The position numbers and the translations under genes are program-made. DNA of 64,000 bases from CAVROP01 sp050008495 (GTDB lineage Bacteria; Acidobacteriota; Terriglobia; UBA7540), in contig JBEKMN010000001.1 in NCBI GenBank assembly GCA_050008495.1, positions 124,001 through 188,000 on the forward strand, read 5' to 3'. Below the pieces are notes generated by a model. It ran no database searches. It was not told where the DNA came from and saw only the letters and a program-made list of their open reading frames with translations. Shown here piece after piece: positions 40,860-49,215 of the stretch. How positions within the stretch are numbered: the stretch's first letter is position 1; each line of letters starts with the position of its first letter.

Positions 40860-43319
40860 TTATTTTCGTCCCACAAGGCGAAGGCGCGCTGTAAATGCTC
40901 GTCTCTGGCCTCCCGCAAACGCGAAGGGAACGATAAAGGTATTAACCGCATTGGGATTGTCGTGGTTGGTAGCGTTGATGGAACTGACGCGCAGGGCCCA
41001 TTCCTGGCCGCGGAAGTGGAACCGCTTTTCAAGCCCCACGTCCAGGTCAAAATAGTTGGGGTAGCGAAACTCCCCCGGCGCGCTCACCAACTGCTGTTGC
41101 TCGTTCACGGCATCGAACGGATAACCCGTCCGGTACTCCATGCGGGCGCTCAGGAACAGCCTCCAGAGCGGCAGCGGCGTCTTACCCCAGGCGATCAGGC
41201 GATCAGGAGTGTCCCACAGCAGCCGGCCCGGGGCCTGCGGAACAAAATAGGGAGTCAAGAGAGAATAATCCACGGCCTGGTTGCTGCGTGCGCTCGAGCG
41301 GGTATAATCCCCGTAGATTTCGGCCTTGTTTCTAAAGACTCGGCGCACCCAGATTTCAGCGGAGCTATAACGGTCGCTGCGCATGTCCCCGAAGAGAAAC
41401 ACTCCTCCCAGGGGAGCGGGTTGAATATCCTGATAAGTGAACCCGTCGGATTCCACGCGGCGCAGCAGCGCGACGCCGGTGAATGTATTAGAGCCCAGCC
41501 TTTGTTCCCATTCGATACTGGTGGTATTGAAGCCCGTCTGCCGAAGCCCGCCGGACGGCAGCACGAAACGCGTCGTGGCGGGCCCCAGGATAGGTGTGGT
41601 CCCAGTCGAGTCATAAAGGGTGTCAACCCGCTCTTGATCGAGCCCCGCACTCCAAAGAGCCATATTGATGGGGCGGTAGTAGATTCCCCAACCGGCGGAG
41701 ATTTTGGTCCGGTCATCAGAGAAGGGAAGGAAGCTGGCTGCCAGGCGCGGGCCCAATATCGTCTTGCCAATGATCTTGTCCCAATCCGCCCTCCCGCCAA
41801 TCGAAACGACCAGCGGTCGAAGTACCTTCCACGAATCTTGGAGGAAATAGCCGAACTGCGAGTTGTCGAGGTGAAGATACGGCGCGCCGCTAAAAGTGGT
41901 TTTCAGCAGCAGAGTATTGTCGGCGCGGAGCGTCTCAATTGGATTGCGAGCCGCCCCTTGAGAAAAGGCCAACTCATCGGCGTTGAAGCCCGCTCTCACC
42001 TCATGGGTGCCGTGCCAGCGGAGTGAGGAAAGATTCAAGTTGCCGATCACCTGCACCCGGTGGTTGCGCTGGAGCAGGGTTTGAAAGTAATTGCCGGAGG
42101 CAGCGATCGGCTGCACGACGTAAGGCTCGGAGCCGAGCGGCTCGTTGTTCAGTGTGGCATTGTCCGTGGCTGCGCCGAGTTCAAACATGTTCCTGCCAAA
42201 GAAGAATTGGTCCTTGATGGAGACAAACTCGCGATGCGCATGGTCGTCCGTGGTCGTCGAAAGGGGAGTAAACAGACTGAGGCCGAGATGGGAATACACA
42301 CTTTGGTTGTACAGGAAGCTGCCTTGAAGAATGTTGGTGGGGGTCAGGTTCATCTGTACCCGGGCGAGATTGTCGCCCGACCACTGCTCCTGCGTATCGC
42401 CGTTGCGCGGCAGCCCCTGAATCAGCGAAAAGGTGTGTTGAATGCTGATGCCGTCGGAGAACCAGGCGCGGCCCCTGTGCAGGGGGCCCGAGAAGTTGAA
42501 GCGTGGGTACCAATTTCCAAGGTGCACGCCTTGCTGGAGATTGACCGCAGGGAAGAAATCCGTGGTTCCGAATCTCCAGCGGTCGTCGCCCACGTAGGTG
42601 CCGAATTCCATCACCGCACCGGCGGCGTGCGCGTACTGAGCTCCGTAACGGCCGTCGTCCACTTTTACCTCGCGCACGCTGTCGATATCCAGGCTGCTGG
42701 TCAGTTGACCTGAGACAGGATCGCCAATCTCGAAACCGTCCAACAGATATTCGGCGTCCCCCGAGCGCCCCCCCGCCACGTGGAGCCCGCCGGAGTTGTC
42801 CTCCGTGACGCCCGCGATCATGGGCAAATAGGCTGCGAGGTCGTGGGTGCTGTACGTGGGAAGATCGAGGATGTCCTGGGCATCGAAAATCTCCTTGTGC
42901 TCGGGCTCCAAGGGATCGATCTGCTTGGCTGACGAGCGAACTTCCACGCTGGAGTGCATCTCGAATTCGTGGCTGAGCGTGAAGGAGACATCGTTGCTTT
43001 CCTCCTGCAAGGGCACCGCCTGCTCAGTTAGGCGGAAATAATCAGGCTTGCTGAGGCTGACGAGGTACTCGCCGGGCGCCGCTAAGGACACTTCGAAATG
43101 CCCCGTGTCGTTCGAATAAGCATATTGGGTGATCCCGCTTTTGGACTTTATTGTAACTTGGACACCATTCACCGGCACCCCGTTCTCATCCACCACCGCG
43201 CCACGCAGTTGCACGGCCGCTGTCGCTCGGGCTGCTGCAAACAGCGACATCAGGATGGCCAAACACGCCATCGACAGCCCATCACCGGGAGTGAGAAGCT
43301 TGCGGGCTTTTGCGGCCAA
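40860..43319 (-). CDS. TonB-dependent receptor with carboxypeptidase-regulatory-like domain
   Basis: 819 residues, ATG at 43319. A signal peptide (to about 35, ending ARATA) is followed by a carboxypeptidase-regulatory-like beta-sandwich (VQLRGAVVDENGVPVNGVQV, about 36-115), a plug domain (about 130-225, DILDLPTYSTHDLAAYLPMI and GRSGDAEYLLDGFEIGD) and a long beta-barrel ending in aromatic/basic strands (RRAFTARLRLVGRK). The CarboxypepD_reg-TonB architecture is typical of Acidobacteriota and Bacteroidota outer-membrane uptake proteins. At 819 residues it is shorter than the ~1100-residue oar-like receptors. The ligand is unknown. It is transcribed divergently from the outer-membrane-like gene at 43503. 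Confidence 0.92.
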   Translation of the reverse strand: MAAKARKLLTPGDGLSMACLAILMSLFAAARATAAVQLRGAVVDENGVPVNGVQVTIKSKSGITQYAYSNDTGHFEVSLAAPGEYLVSLSKPDYFRLTEQAVPLQEESNDVSFTLSHEFEMHSSVEVRSSAKQIDPLEPEHKEIFDAQDILDLPTYSTHDLAAYLPMIAGVTEDNSGGLHVAGGRSGDAEYLLDGFEIGDPVSGQLTSSLDIDSVREVKVDDGRYGAQYAHAAGAVMEFGTYVGDDRWRFGTTDFFPAVNLQQGVHLGNWYPRFNFSGPLHRGRAWFSDGISIQHTFSLIQGLPRNGDTQEQWSGDNLARVQMNLTPTNILQGSFLYNQSVYSHLGLSLFTPLSTTTDDHAHREFVSIKDQFFFGRNMFELGAATDNATLNNEPLGSEPYVVQPIAASGNYFQTLLQRNHRVQVIGNLNLSSLRWHGTHEVRAGFNADELAFSQGAARNPIETLRADNTLLLKTTFSGAPYLHLDNSQFGYFLQDSWKVLRPLVVSIGGRADWDKIIGKTILGPRLAASFLPFSDDRTKISAGWGIYYRPINMALWSAGLDQERVDTLYDSTGTTPILGPATTRFVLPSGGLRQTGFNTTSIEWEQRLGSNTFTGVALLRRVESDGFTYQDIQPAPLGGVFLFGDMRSDRYSSAEIWVRRVFRNKAEIYGDYTRSSARSNQAVDYSLLTPYFVPQAPGRLLWDTPDRLIAWGKTPLPLWRLFLSARMEYRTGYPFDAVNEQQQLVSAPGEFRYPNYFDLDVGLEKRFHFRGQEWALRVSSINATNHDNPNAVNTFIVPFAFAGGQRRAFTARLRLVGRK

Positions 43320-43502
43320 TGGTCCTCGCTGTGGTGCTCACTAAGCATTTTATTCGACGCCCGGGCCGGAGTGTAGGGAATAAACGGGGCCTGTGAAACC
43401 AGTGTCAATAATCAGTCCTGTGGCCAGTTGTTCCGAACGCGTGTCCAGTAGTTGCCGCTGGGCAGTTGTGCACACTCCCCCAAAAAGAGAATAATATTCC
43501 CC

Positions 43503-44324
43503 ATGGGGAAACTCTGCGGAATCGCGCTTTGGTTCGTGCTTGCCTCCGCGCCGCTCTACGCGCAGGGCAACTACGAGATTCAAGTTTACGGCGCGGACAC
43601 CGTGCCTCCTCGCCGCACGATGGTGGAACTACACAGCAATTTCACGTTCGAGGGTTTCAAAACGCCCAGCGACGGCGTTCTTCCCGACGAACATCAATTG
43701 CACGAAACGGTCGAGATCACCCAAGGCTGGAATGATTGGTTTGAGACAGGATTCTATATCTTCACGAGCGCCGGACCGCGGCAGGGATATAAATGGGCTG
43801 GCGACCACATTCGTCCGCGCATACGCGTTCCTGATAAGTGGAAGTGGCCGGTAGGCGTCAGTCTCTCCACCGAGTTTGGCTACCAGCGCCCTATCTTCTC
43901 AAGTGACACGTGGACCTGGGAGATTCGGCCTATCGTCGATAAACAGTGGCACTCCTGGTATCTCTCCTTTAACCCGGCCCTGGAGCGCTCGTTTCATGGG
44001 CCCAGCGTGCACGAAGGGGTCGGCTTCTCGCCGGATTTCAAGGTTGCCTACTCCGTCACTCGCAAGCTCAGCGCGGGGCTTGAATACTACGGATCGTTAG
44101 GGTCCATAACCGGGTTTGACGCCTTGTATCTTCAACAACACCAAATCGTGCCGACCCTCGATTATGATTTCGGGCCCAACTGGGAGTTCAACCTGGGTGT
44201 GTGCGAGGGGGTTACTCGCAGCACCGATCGCCTGCTGGTTAAGATGATCATCGGGCGGCGATTCCGATTTATCACGCCGCGTCTGCCTCATTTTCTGAAG
44301 TCCGGTCAAACGGAAATGGACTGA
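43503..44324 (+). CDS. Exported outer-membrane-like protein paired with di-heme peroxidase
   Basis: 273 residues from ATG at 43503. Signal peptide to about residue 21 (LWFVLASAPLYAQG). The mature chain is rich in aromatic, amphipathic strands (VELHSNFTFEGF, DWFETGFYIFTSAG, LSAGLEYYGSLG, WEFNLGVCEGV) and ends with RFRFITPRLP, which suggests a transmembrane beta-barrel. I do not recognise a specific family. The next gene, a cytochrome c peroxidase, starts 8 bases after its stop, so the two probably form one transcript and may act together in the outer membrane or periplasm. Confidence 0.75.
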   Translation: MGKLCGIALWFVLASAPLYAQGNYEIQVYGADTVPPRRTMVELHSNFTFEGFKTPSDGVLPDEHQLHETVEITQGWNDWFETGFYIFTSAGPRQGYKWAGDHIRPRIRVPDKWKWPVGVSLSTEFGYQRPIFSSDTWTWEIRPIVDKQWHSWYLSFNPALERSFHGPSVHEGVGFSPDFKVAYSVTRKLSAGLEYYGSLGSITGFDALYLQQHQIVPTLDYDFGPNWEFNLGVCEGVTRSTDRLLVKMIIGRRFRFITPRLPHFLKSGQTEMD

Positions 44325-44332
44325 TCTCGCCC

Positions 44333-45361
44333 ATGACGAGACACGTTAGGTTCGCAACGGTGCTTCTCTTGTGCTTGCTGCCGGGCTTGCTGGCCTTTCG
44401 AAAAGAACCGCCCGCGCCGTCCGGCCCACCGCTTCCCTTGGGTCTTCCGCCCATAACGTGGCCTGAAGATAATCCCTATTCATCGGCGCGTGCTGAGCTT
44501 GGAAGGATACTGTTTTTTGATGGCCGTCTCTCCTCAAACGGCATCGTTTCATGCGCCTTCTGCCACGAACCGCAACACGCCTTTTCGGCAAGCACCGCAT
44601 TCTCAAAAGGCGTGAATGGAAAGCAGGGCACCCGCCACGCTCAGACGCTTATAAACCGTGCCTGGGGCCGGTCAGAATTCTGGGATGGCCGTTCCCCCAC
44701 CCTGGAGGCGCAGGTCATCGTTCCGGTGACGAATCCCGACGAGATGGGCATGACGGCTGAGCGGGTAGTTCAAATGCTCCAGGGAATTAAAGGCTATGCC
44801 CCGCTTTTCGCTTCCGCCTTCGGAGACAGTACCATCAACTTCGACCGCGTCTCCAAGGCGATCGCCACCTTCGAGCGCACCATCGTCTCCGGAAATTCCG
44901 CCTATGATCGCTTCCTCGCGGGCGACAAGTCCGCTCTGAGCAAATCTCAGAAGGATGGCCTGGACTTCTTCAATCGCAAAGGTGAATGCGCCGAATGCCA
45001 CGCCGGCCCGGACCTTACGACGGAAAAGTTCGCCAACCTCGGAATCGGAATGGACATGCTTCATCCCGACCCTGGGCGCGAAGCGGTCACCAGGAAGCGT
45101 GGAGATTTCGGAAAATTCAAAATACCCACCCTGCGCGATCTTTCCTACCGCGCTCCCTATATGCACGACGGCCGCTTCAAGACTCTCGGAGAGGTGTTGG
45201 ATCTCTATGCCAAAGGAGGTGAGCCTAATCCTCACCTCGATACCCGGCTCACGCCGTTCTACTTGGATGAGGAGACGAAACAGGACCTGCTGGCGTTTCT
45301 GGATTCACTAACCGGAGAAAAGTGGCAGAAGATCACCCCGCCAACCGGGTTCCCACAATAA
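44333..45361 (+). CDS. Di-heme cytochrome c peroxidase / MauG family protein
   Basis: 342 residues, ATG at 44333. A signal peptide (about 1-22) is followed by two c-type heme sites, CAFCH (74-78) and CAECH (219-223), each in its own domain. The blocks LGRILFFDGRLSSNGIVSC, INRAWGRSEFWDGRSPTLEA and KIPTLRDLSYRAPYMHDGRF are standard for bacterial CCPs. It reduces H2O2 in the periplasm with electrons from small cytochromes; MauG-like modification of a partner protein is an alternative. The upstream exported protein may be its partner. Confidence 0.93.
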   Translation: MTRHVRFATVLLLCLLPGLLAFRKEPPAPSGPPLPLGLPPITWPEDNPYSSARAELGRILFFDGRLSSNGIVSCAFCHEPQHAFSASTAFSKGVNGKQGTRHAQTLINRAWGRSEFWDGRSPTLEAQVIVPVTNPDEMGMTAERVVQMLQGIKGYAPLFASAFGDSTINFDRVSKAIATFERTIVSGNSAYDRFLAGDKSALSKSQKDGLDFFNRKGECAECHAGPDLTTEKFANLGIGMDMLHPDPGREAVTRKRGDFGKFKIPTLRDLSYRAPYMHDGRFKTLGEVLDLYAKGGEPNPHLDTRLTPFYLDEETKQDLLAFLDSLTGEKWQKITPPTGFPQ

Positions 45362-45394
45362 AGAGGCGCCTGTCATCCTGAGAGTTTGTGGCTT

Positions 45395-45515
45395 TTTCCT
45401 CGGGGTGGCGCAGACGTGCCGTCCTTTGGCATGTCTGCGCCTCCTGGGATCGAGACGGGCGCCTACATCCCGACAAAAAAGCGTCGGGACGTAAGCGCCA
45501 CCCTGCGAGCCCTTT
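45395..45515. repeat. Short inverted repeats after the peroxidase gene
   Basis: GGTGGCGCAGACGTGCC and GGCATGTCTGCGCCTCC form one hairpin; TCCCGAC and GTCGGGA around AAAAAAGC form another at about 45467-45489. The GGCGCAGAC/GTCTGCGCC arms resemble those in the 18.1-kb repeat region. No gene is seen. Confidence 0.6.
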
Positions 45516-45540
45516 CACCTCGCGCGCCCGCCTGGAGAGC

Positions 45541-45960
45541 TCATTCGAGGTTTGCGTGGAACTTGAACATCTGTTCTGAAGTCTGACCGAGTTTCTCCAT
45601 CAGCATCATCACCATCACATCCAGGGTCACAAGCAGACTCTGCTCGAAGAGGGTCCCCATTGGCTGAATCGAGGTCTCAGGATTCTGCCGTCCGCTCTTG
45701 GGCGTGGGCGCTGGAATCACCACCGGACGTTCCGCGAGCTTGGCGAGCGATGACTCGGGGAAGATGGTGAGGACTCCGACTTTCGCTCCCCTCTCGATCG
45801 CGCTCTGCGCCATGGCCACGGTTCCCCGAGTCTCGCCCGAACCGGAGGCGACCAGCAAAACGTCGCCGCGCCCGATACCGCGTGTCGTCACGTCGCCGAC
45901 CACTTGCCAAGTTGAAGCTTGACACTCACGGCGCTCAATACTGCTCCCAATGCAAAACAT
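45541..45960 (-). pseudogene. N-terminally truncated SIS-domain (hexulose-phosphate isomerase-like) gene
   Basis: The frame encodes 139 residues. From about residue 17 it matches the C-terminal two-thirds of 6-phospho-3-hexuloisomerase-type SIS proteins: WQVVGDVTTRGIGRGDVLLV, the sugar-phosphate motif SGSGETRG, AKVGVLTIFPESSLAKLAER, then PMGTLFEQSLLVTLDVMVMM. The ~60-70 residues that should precede this, including the GxGRSG phosphate loop, are missing. Instead the frame starts in the last 26 bases of the nitroreductase gene, giving an unrelated leader. A deletion joining the nitroreductase end to a SIS gene best explains it. Function is unlikely because half of the active site is gone. Confidence 0.75.
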
Positions 45961-46426
45961 CGGAAAGGCGCCGCTTCGGCTGTTCCGGCGTTTCTGCCGG
46001 GTAGCCGATCGGAATCAAGCTGACCAACCTGCAGCTTGAGGGTGCACTGACCAGGCGGCAGATGGCAGAAGCATAAGACTTCTTATCCCCCGCCACCCAG
46101 CACGAGCCTAATCCGTGCGCGCGGGCCGCGAGCAGGATATTCTGCGTCGCAGCACTGCCGTCTTCGAGGTAATACTTCGTGTCGTTGCACAGCACCACCA
46201 CACACGCCCGGGCCTGCGCAATGAACTTCCCGTAGTCCGCAAGATCTGCAAGCTTGCGGAGCAGCGCGGGCTCCGTCACGACCACGAATTCCCAAGGCTG
46301 TATGTTGTTGGCAGTGGCTGCCAGCCGCCCGCAATCAATGATGTCCTCGAGTATGTTCTTTGGTACGGGTTCGTTTCTGTAGGCGCGTACCGACCGCCGC
46401 GTCTTCAACACCTCAATCGCGTCCAT
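45935..46426 (-). CDS. Nitroreductase family protein
   Basis: 163 residues, ATG at 46426. FMN-binding nitroreductase fold: MDAIEVLKTRRSVRAYRNEP with the RRSVR phosphate loop, AATANNIQPWEFVVVT, SAATQNILLAARAHGLGSCW and a C-terminal IPIGYPAETP. At 163 residues it is of the short FMN-reductase/BluB-like type. It uses NAD(P)H to reduce a nitro compound, quinone or enone; the real substrate is unknown. The gene ends inside the truncated SIS frame. Confidence 0.9.
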   Translation of the reverse strand: MDAIEVLKTRRSVRAYRNEPVPKNILEDIIDCGRLAATANNIQPWEFVVVTEPALLRKLADLADYGKFIAQARACVVVLCNDTKYYLEDGSAATQNILLAARAHGLGSCWVAGDKKSYASAICRLVSAPSSCRLVSLIPIGYPAETPEQPKRRLSDVLHWEQY

Positions 46427-46593
46427 CGCTGTTCGTCCTCCCGGAATTAGGGACGGCTCTCGTGGCCGTCCTGGGCAGCGCCATTTTAGCAGGAGGAAGA
46501 ACGCCGTGCAGGAGAATCGTTCCCGGGTTGCCTTCCACTGGTGGTGCGGGCGTCTCGCCCGCTGTCGCGCTTCCGGCGCCGAGAGGGCGTGAG
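46427..46593. other. Intergenic region at the end of the permease array
   Basis: 167 bases containing two GC-rich hairpins (GGACGGCTCTCGTGGCCGTCC near 46450 and GCGGGCGTCTCGCCCGC near 46545). The second lies just past the last ADOP stop on the minus strand and may end the long array transcript. Confidence 0.5.
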
Positions 46594-49203
46594 TTACTCG
46601 TACCTCAGAGCCACGATGGGATCGACCCTGGTCGCCCGGCGCGCGGGGATATAGACCGCCAGGCAGGCGATCCCGGCGAGGAGCAAGGAAACAAGGGCAA
46701 AAGTCAGTGGGTCGGTGGTGGGAGTGTTGAAGAGAAAGCTGGTTAGTCCTCGTGACAAAGCGAGCGCTCCGGCAAACCCCGCCCCGATTCCGAGGAGAAT
46801 TGTGCGCAGTCCCTGCGCCATCATCATTCTCATGACGTCTTGACGTTGTGCACCCATGGCCAGCCGCACGCCAATTTCATGAGTCCGCCGGGTGACCGAA
46901 TACGAGGTCACGCCATAGACGCCGCTGGCCGCGATTAGTAGTGCCAGCACTGCAAAGGTGCCGAGCAGCAGGAGTCGCTCCTGGCGGGTGGACAGGGATT
47001 CACCGACGCGCTGCTCCATGGTTTTCACATTCGCCAAGGGCAGGCTTCTATCGACTGCGAGAACTGCATTGCGCAGCGCCGGGGCGTAACTCAACGGGTC
47101 AGACGACGTTCGCAGCACAATATCCATAAAACCCGACGGTCCCTGCAAATATGAGGTGTACAACTCGGGCGTAACTCTTTCGCTGAGGCCGAGATGGTGA
47201 GTATCTGCTACCACACCCACAACGGTTTGCCAGGAATCTTCCATCCGGATGCGTTTTCCCACTGCGTCTTGTGTGGGAAAAAGCGCGCGGGCCAGGCTCT
47301 GGTCGAGAATCACGACCTGCGGCGTCCCCTCCGCGTCTCGCTCGTCGAAGAACCGGCCTGAGAGCAACTTGATCCCCATGGCTCGAAAGTAGCCGGGGGA
47401 GACGGTAGCCGGACAATAGGTGAGGTCAATCCCAGGCTCGGGCTGACCTTCTGCTCTCAGGCCGTTCCCAAGGGCGTTAAACATGGTAAAGGGCATCTCG
47501 GTTGTTGCCCCGGCGAATTCTACTCCGGGGATCATTCGGGCGCGCTCCAGCACCTGCTGGAAGAACTCCCTCTGGCGGACAGGGTTGTAGATATTCTCCG
47601 GCGTCAGCCACACTTCGGCGGTGAGCACGTTGTGCGGGTCGATGCCCGAGCTAACCTTGAGAAGCAGCAGGAAGCTCTTTACCAAAAGGCCTGCCCCGAC
47701 CAGCAACACCAGGGAAAGGCCCAACTGCGCAACGAGCAAAGCGCTGCGCAGCCGTCGATGCGATTTCGACTCACCGAAGTGACCTGCGCTTTCTTTGAGG
47801 GAATCTGTGAGGCGCAGCTTGGATGCCGCGAAGACCGGGGCGAGTCCGAATAGGATGCCTGTGGCGAGGGCGCAAGCTAGCGTCAAGCCAAGCACCTGAA
47901 AGTCGAGCCCGAGGTGCCCCGCCAGCGATTCCGGTACGTACGATCGCAGGATGGTGGTCAGCACAGGAACAAGCAGCAGCCCGAGCGCGCTACCGCAGAC
48001 AGCCAACAGCGTGCTCTCGGTGAGCATCTGCCGCACCAGGCGCGAGCGGCCGGCCCCAATGGCGGCGCGAATGGCGATTTCCTTTTCGCGCGAGACCGCT
48101 CGCGCCAGAAGCAAGTTGGCCACATTCGCGCACGCAATCAACAGGACAAGACCAACAGCACCCAACATGACATACAACGCGGGGCGAACATCGCGGGTAA
48201 GCCAATCGTGCAGGGGAATGACCCTGGCATGAGCAGCGGCATGGTAACGCGACCACGGCGGCGGATACTGGTTGTCCATGTGGCGCGCGATGACTTCCAA
48301 TGCTGCCTGGGCGCGCTCCACGCTCACGCCCGGCTTCAACCGGCCGATCACGCTCACGATGCCCATCGCCATGCCGGGACGCTCCGATTCTGGCCGCAAG
48401 GCGTCTGGCAGCCAAACTCCGACCCCGGCCGAGCCCGGATGGAAGAAGCGGCGCGGCATCACCCCAATCACGCTGTAACTCACCCCGTCCAGAATTATTG
48501 ATCTGCCCAGAATGTTCGGGTCGCTATTGAAGTAGCCTTGCCACAGATCGTGGCTGAGGATTGCAACGTGGTTGTGCCCGGGTCGTTCTTCTCCCGGCAG
48601 GAAAGTGCGCCCCCGCGCAGGTTCGATTCCCAGCACAGGGAAGAAACTCTGGGTCACATGACCGGCCAGGATGCGTTCCGGGCGCGTGCCTGCCGCGAGA
48701 TTGATGCCCCGCGTAACACTGTAAGCCCCGAACTGGTCGAAGACCTTTTGCTCTTTCTCCCACGCGGCGTACTCCGGCGTGAGAACGGTGCCGCGGCCCG
48801 ACTGCGGCATGAGTTCCGTGACCCAGACCACTCTGCCTTGATCCGGATAGGGCAAGGGACGCAGCAGTACAGCGTCAATGGCGGTGAAGATTGCCGTATT
48901 CGCCCCGATGCCAAGCGCCAGCGTCGCAACTGCCACGGCGGTGAAAGCAGGATTCTTGCGGAACATTCGCAAGCCGAAGCGAACGTCCTGCCAGAGTTGC
49001 TCAAGCCAGACGAAACTCCAAACTTCCCGCGTTTCTTCCTTGACCCGTGTCACGTTGCCAAACTTGCGCAGGGCCGCGTAACGCGCTTCCTGCGGCGCCA
49101 TGCCGCGCGCGATGTTGTCCTGAGTCTCGCGCTGGATGAAGTCGCGGATTTCCTGGTCGAGGTCTTCCATCATGCGCCTGCGGCGGCTGAACAACCGACT
49201 CAT
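46594..49203 (-). CDS. ADOP-type ABC permease 1 (MacB/FtsX-like)
   Basis: 869 residues, ATG at 49203 six bases after GGAGG. Layout: a cytoplasmic prefix (LDQEIRDFIQRETQDNIARG, APQEARYAALRKFGNVTRVK), a first membrane helix (ALGIGANTAIFTAIDAVLLR), a MacB-like periplasmic domain, an FtsX four-helix core, then a second periplasmic/FtsX half. The end PARRATRVDPIVALRYE is shared by all five copies. No ATP-binding-cassette gene is in the array, hence orphan permease. Family members may help move lipids or peptides, or act in mechanotransmission. Last gene of the array, 12 bases after ADOP 2. Confidence 0.93.
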   Translation of the reverse strand: MSRLFSRRRRMMEDLDQEIRDFIQRETQDNIARGMAPQEARYAALRKFGNVTRVKEETREVWSFVWLEQLWQDVRFGLRMFRKNPAFTAVAVATLALGIGANTAIFTAIDAVLLRPLPYPDQGRVVWVTELMPQSGRGTVLTPEYAAWEKEQKVFDQFGAYSVTRGINLAAGTRPERILAGHVTQSFFPVLGIEPARGRTFLPGEERPGHNHVAILSHDLWQGYFNSDPNILGRSIILDGVSYSVIGVMPRRFFHPGSAGVGVWLPDALRPESERPGMAMGIVSVIGRLKPGVSVERAQAALEVIARHMDNQYPPPWSRYHAAAHARVIPLHDWLTRDVRPALYVMLGAVGLVLLIACANVANLLLARAVSREKEIAIRAAIGAGRSRLVRQMLTESTLLAVCGSALGLLLVPVLTTILRSYVPESLAGHLGLDFQVLGLTLACALATGILFGLAPVFAASKLRLTDSLKESAGHFGESKSHRRLRSALLVAQLGLSLVLLVGAGLLVKSFLLLLKVSSGIDPHNVLTAEVWLTPENIYNPVRQREFFQQVLERARMIPGVEFAGATTEMPFTMFNALGNGLRAEGQPEPGIDLTYCPATVSPGYFRAMGIKLLSGRFFDERDAEGTPQVVILDQSLARALFPTQDAVGKRIRMEDSWQTVVGVVADTHHLGLSERVTPELYTSYLQGPSGFMDIVLRTSSDPLSYAPALRNAVLAVDRSLPLANVKTMEQRVGESLSTRQERLLLLGTFAVLALLIAASGVYGVTSYSVTRRTHEIGVRLAMGAQRQDVMRMMMAQGLRTILLGIGAGFAGALALSRGLTSFLFNTPTTDPLTFALVSLLLAGIACLAVYIPARRATRVDPIVALRYE

Positions 49204-49215
49204 AGTTTTCCTCCG

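Noticed and set aside
45467..45489. TCCCGAC/GTCGGGA hairpin as an intrinsic terminator of the peroxidase operon
   Set aside because: No T-run follows the stem on either strand, so only listed as an inverted repeat.
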